Positions 60,740-64,000 of a stretch of DNA of 64,000 nucleotides are shown here, one piece after another. The stretch's first letter is position 1; the number at the start of each line of letters is the position of its first letter. The notes under the pieces are model-generated. The model did no database searches. It saw only the letters and a program-made list of their open reading frames with translations, and was not told the DNA's origin. The position numbers and the translations under genes are program-made. This stretch comes from Eutrema japonicum (taxonomy: Eukaryota > Streptophyta > Magnoliopsida > Brassicales > Brassicaceae): NCBI GenBank assembly GCA_030161315.1, contig BSQW01000008.1, forward strand, positions 12,896,001 through 12,960,000. Reading direction: 5' to 3'.

Positions 60740-62141
60740 GGGTTAACGATCTAATTCTCCTTCGAATGTTTCATATAATAACAGATATCTCTGAAATCGG
60801 AGCCTAGTTCTATTTCCACACAATTTGAAAATTCGAATCCTATTTCCCCACGAAATCAAAGTTAAAAATATATTTCCCCACAAATGTCGGTTTTATCGGT
60901 TTGATGTCGGTTTTGAACGGTTTGTAACCTAAACTTTAATGATCCGACCCAATTTTTTTCTTTCACCCGGATTTTTTTTTCTTCTCCTCCTGTGGTCTCT
61001 CACCGTCGATTCCTTCTTCTCCGAGAGAGAGAGAGTCGATTCAATTTCACGTCTTCTGGAAAAAAATTCAAAATTTTCTTCAATTCAGGTATTAAATTCG
61101 ATTTCCCATTAATCAAAAACATCTTCTTTCCCGTGCCCAGAGCTCAATTTCCTCTTATTTGATCGAGTTTCGGCTATGTCTCAATCGAAGGGATAGAGAG
61201 AGAAAGAGAGTCAATTCGATTGCTCATCTTCTGAAATTTAATTTCTTTGAATTTGATAACCCATTAATCACAAACAGCTTCTTTCCCGTGCCCAATTTCT
61301 TCGAATTTGATCGTAATCCGAGTTTTTTTTCGTGGTTCTTGAATATCTCTCTCTATAATCTTTCATGGCTTATTGTCTTGTTATGAACAAGAATATTTCT
61401 CGATAGCTAATGATTAGTGATTCTGATAAATTTTCCATCTTTCTTGGGAAAAACAAAAAAGAAGAAGAAGAAAGCTCTCTGCTTTTTTTTCTGTTCAAAT
61501 CTCGAATCCATTGTTTTTTTCTCATCTGATTCAGGAGAATTTCTTCTTCCATTGATGGGTAACTCAAAAGACAGGATCAAATTCAACGTTGGTGGTCGAA
61601 TCTTCGAAACAACATCAACGACGCTCGCAAACGCAGGTCGCGACGAAGAATGGAACATCTCGCCGGAAGATCTTTTCATCGACAGAAACCCAGATTGCTT
61701 CGCCGTTCTTCTCGATCTCCTCCGCACCGGAGACCTCAACGTGCTTCTTTCACGTGCCCAATTTCTTCGAATATGATTGCAGTCCGACACCATTGACGAG
61801 AGACTTCAAAGCTTTTTCAATATACCAAAGAGAGGAATAAAAAAAATTGGATTTTTGATTTCGGGTAATCCGGTTTAATGGGTTGAAATCGGGTTTAATC
61901 AGGTTAATTTTGGTTTCAATTTGGTTAACAATTAATTAGTTCACATTAAACCGATTTTAAAAGTGGTATGTGAGGAAATAGATTTCGAACTTTGATTTGG
62001 AGAAAAAATAGATTTTAAACTTTGTTTTGGTGGGGAAATAAGTTTTAAACTCTGATTCGGTGTAGAAATAAAACTAGGCTCCGATTTTAGGGAGATCTGT
62101 TATTATATGAAATATCAGAATGGGAAATAGATAGTTAACCC
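60740..62141. mobile_element. Pack-MULE-like Mutator element, 1.40 kb
   Basis: A perfect 9-bp duplication ATCAATTTT flanks it (60731-60739 and 62142-62150), the Mutator signature. The inverted ends start GGGTTAACGATCTA and, on the other strand, GGGTTAACTATCTA. They remain alignable for well over 100 bases through tttcatataataacagat and aatcggagcctagtt. Between them lies a gene-like segment with a BTB/KCTD coding fragment, and repeats of cttctttcccgtgccca. No transposase is seen. Confidence 0.88.
61555..61776 (+). pseudogene. Captured BTB/POZ KCTD-type gene fragment inside the MULE
   Basis: The frame MGNSKDRIKFNVGGRIFETT, TLANAGRDEEWNISPEDLF and IDRNPDCFAVLLDLLRTGDL is the start of a potassium-channel-tetramerisation-type BTB domain of plant BTB/KCTD proteins. 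About nine residues that I expect after NAGR (an NSFFGALF-like stretch) are missing. After GDLNV the sequence leaves the domain (LLSRAQFLRI) and stops. The parent gene would be elsewhere in the genome. Fragment transcription could produce antisense or siRNA effects, but this is speculative. Confidence 0.8.
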
Positions 62142-62150
62142 ATCAATTTT

Positions 62151-62509
62151 AATCATAGGACAAAGGAAAGAAAGGGCAGCAAAAGCGTGCAGCAAAAGCG
62201 TAATTATTATTTGATGAATTGCCAAAGACCAACTAAAGGTGTAAAATTATGAATTTGTCTTTGGTCAGCTGCTTTCCGCTAAAACAAGAACGCTATTTTG
62301 TCTCCTACACAACCTTCTCTAATCTGGGGTTTCTCAAAAAACCATTCCTTTTCTTCTCTCTCTCATAGACATTTTATCAAACAGATGGTGCTCGCTCCGA
62401 AACAGTTAACGAACTAACTAGCCCTAGGGGATTAGCTTGGTTTTCTCCGATTAAAAGGAGGAAATTCGAAAAGAAGGGCCTAGCTGAGTGATGTGAGAGC
62501 GAGAGAAAC
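62151..62509. other. Promoter and leader of the dynein light chain gene
   Basis: No gene seen. Contains a ctcttctctctctcat leader near 62353-62370 and several short upstream ATGs (for example at 62385) before the start codon at 62510. Confidence 0.45.
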
Positions 62510-64000
62510 ATGGAAAGAGTTGAGCTGGAACTAGAGAGAAGAAGCAAGTTCTTGAACAGCTTGATACAGAAAAAGAAGGCTAAAGAGCATCAGGACCAGA
62601 AAGACGAGTTCAATGTCCGAGTTAGGGCTTCGGATATGCCTCTGGCTCTGCAGAACAGGGCCTTCAGTTTGTCGCGTGAGCTCTTGAATGCCACTCCTGG
62701 AAAAGCCGACAATAAACGACTCGCTCTCGCCCTGAAAAAGGTAGATCTTTTGTCTCTCTCTTCTGATCTCTCCGTCTCTCGCTTAAAAATCGCGTCTTTT
62801 TAGTACTGTGAAGTGGGTTTTGAAATTTGACACAGAATCAAGTAATGTGCTACTTTTGTGTCCTACTCCTAGGGCTACGTCTCAAGTCGCATGCTTTTCT
62901 GTAAACTGTGGTGTTGTCTTCTCGATCTTGCTTGGTTTTAAGATGTGTACTTGTATGACGAATCTGGAATTTGGATTCTCGCTTTGCGTACTTTGCCATA
63001 TTATCGAACTTCATAGATGGTCCCATATTTGTTTTGGCTTTCATTCGTTTGCATTTGACTTTGTTCCATTGTTGTCTTTTCCATTTGGAGCTTCTGTTAG
63101 TCTACTTGACTCGGTCGTTTTTGTATTGCGAGGATAACTTTAGTTTGATTCCCTTTGTGATAAGTCTTGAACCTGGATGTTCTTGTTGCTTATTGAGATG
63201 GTTTTTTGAGCTGACTTATGAGACCTAGCATGGACCATTTGCTATGCTGATTTTTTTTAGAAGCTTATTTATCTCTGCTATTAGAGTTAGATGCTACCTG
63301 ATGACAAATCTGAAGCATTTTGCTTTAGGAAATGAGCCTTGCCCAATTGGAAACTTCTACAAAGGACTCGGTTGTCTTCCGATAGACAACTTTGGCATTA
63401 CTACCCCATATATAGAATTGTACATTTATGCAGCTTTTGCATAGAATTGTACATGGCCTCTGGTTTTAATTACTAACACTTAAAAAAAACTATCCGAGGA
63501 TATGTTCCTACTTAGAGGGCATTGATGGTTAGCTGTTGATTTTATCTTATGGGCACTTTTTGGAGCTAAGAATTTGTGAAGTCCCTCAATTCCTCATATT
63601 TGACTAGGTAGAGGCATTATTTCTCTCAAGTGCAAAGATTTTTTTGGTGCTCGAACGTGGATGAAAGTTGCAACCTTTTAATGATCCAAGTGGAAGAAGA
63701 GAGGCTTGGTTTCACTAAGTGTTGAGTAAATAAATACAGTGTTCGGCTTTCTGGTTGTCTCAGTGGTTCACTAATCTCTTAATAAATGGCTACCATTCTT
63801 AGCTTTTATAATTGGCATACGAGTCAGTTTCTGCTGTTCCGACTTGTTTAATCTTCTTGTTCTCGAAACAGATCTTCATAACAAGACTTTCGCTCTACTC
63901 ATGAAACAATTTTCCATCCGTCTTTCATTTCAGGACTTCGATTCTGCATATGGACCGGCATGGCACTGCATTGTTGGGACCAGCTTTGGTTCGTACGTGA
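62510..64000 (+). CDS. Dynein light chain type 1 (LC8-like), truncated by the window edge
   Basis: Exon 1 at 62510-62740 encodes 77 residues (MERVELELERRSKFLNSLIQ...VRASDMPLALQNRAFSLSRE...NKRLALALKK), and exon 2 begins at 63934 after cattt-CAG. It reads DFDSAYGPAWHCIVGTSFGS YV and runs off the window. The AWHCIVG..FGSYV block is the LC8 signature (beta strands that form the dimer groove), preceded by the helix that pairs with lysine-rich ends. LC8 is a hub dimer that binds short linear motifs; plants lack axonemal dynein. Intron is about 1.2 kb; the open frames inside it are not genes. Order fits AT1G23220. The C-terminus cannot be checked. Confidence 0.88.

Overview
This is a plant nuclear window from a crucifer (Brassicaceae). 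The evidence is small spliced genes with GT-AG introns, A+T-rich introns and spacers, telo-box and TGGGCC promoter elements, tRNA-derived SINEs, hAT/MULE/PIF/Stowaway elements and LTR retrotransposons. The gene order matches, from memory of Arabidopsis thaliana chromosome 1, the AT1G23100 to AT1G23220 segment: CPN10-like, a minus-strand membrane-protein gene, a RALF-like remnant, a DUF protein with a conserved-peptide uORF, a GH3 remnant, a TMEM214-like protein, an ARM-repeat protein, cytosolic phosphoglucomutase, pectinesterase, PMEI, GH9B endoglucanase and dynein light chain. This assignment rests on recognised protein sequence and order; no database was consulted.

Layout. 1-2.9 kb: CPN10-like chaperonin and a convergent minus-strand membrane-protein gene that looks broken at its 5' end. 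3-8.4 kb: repeats, including arrays of a GGTAGA motif in opposite orientations, and one LTR with leader of a Copia-type element that abuts a truncated RALF-like gene. 9.8-10.8 kb: uORF plus main ORF. 11.2-13.4 kb: a 976-bp hAT-type element and SINEs. 14.1-14.8 kb: GH3 pseudogene. 17.1-29.4 kb: three intact multi-exon genes (TMEM214-like, ARM-repeat, PGM3), compactly spaced. 31.3-39.1 kb: a PIF/Harbinger MITE, a SINE, and a 6.8-kb Copia element with nearly identical LTRs but decayed coding sequence. 41.3-44.2 kb: a small hAT element, then an intact pectinesterase. 45.7-48.3 kb: a 2.7-kb non-coding LTR element. 49.0-51.7 kb: a retroposon with a hAT element nested inside it. 53.6-54.2 kb: PMEI. 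57.3-59.3 kb: GH9B pseudogene. 60.7-62.1 kb: a Pack-MULE-like element carrying a BTB/KCTD gene fragment. 62.5-64.0 kb: first part of a dynein light chain gene, cut by the window edge.

Function. The intact genes are mostly housekeeping: organellar protein folding, sucrose/starch-linked glucose phosphate interconversion and a motor light chain. The pectinesterase, PMEI and GH9 endoglucanase form a cell-wall cluster whose endoglucanase member appears dead here. Several ancestral genes (RALF-like, GH3, GH9B and probably the 5' membrane-protein gene) are broken or truncated while neighbours are intact. That pattern resembles gene loss after duplication or polyploidy, but this is inference. I saw no tRNA, rRNA or CRISPR features.
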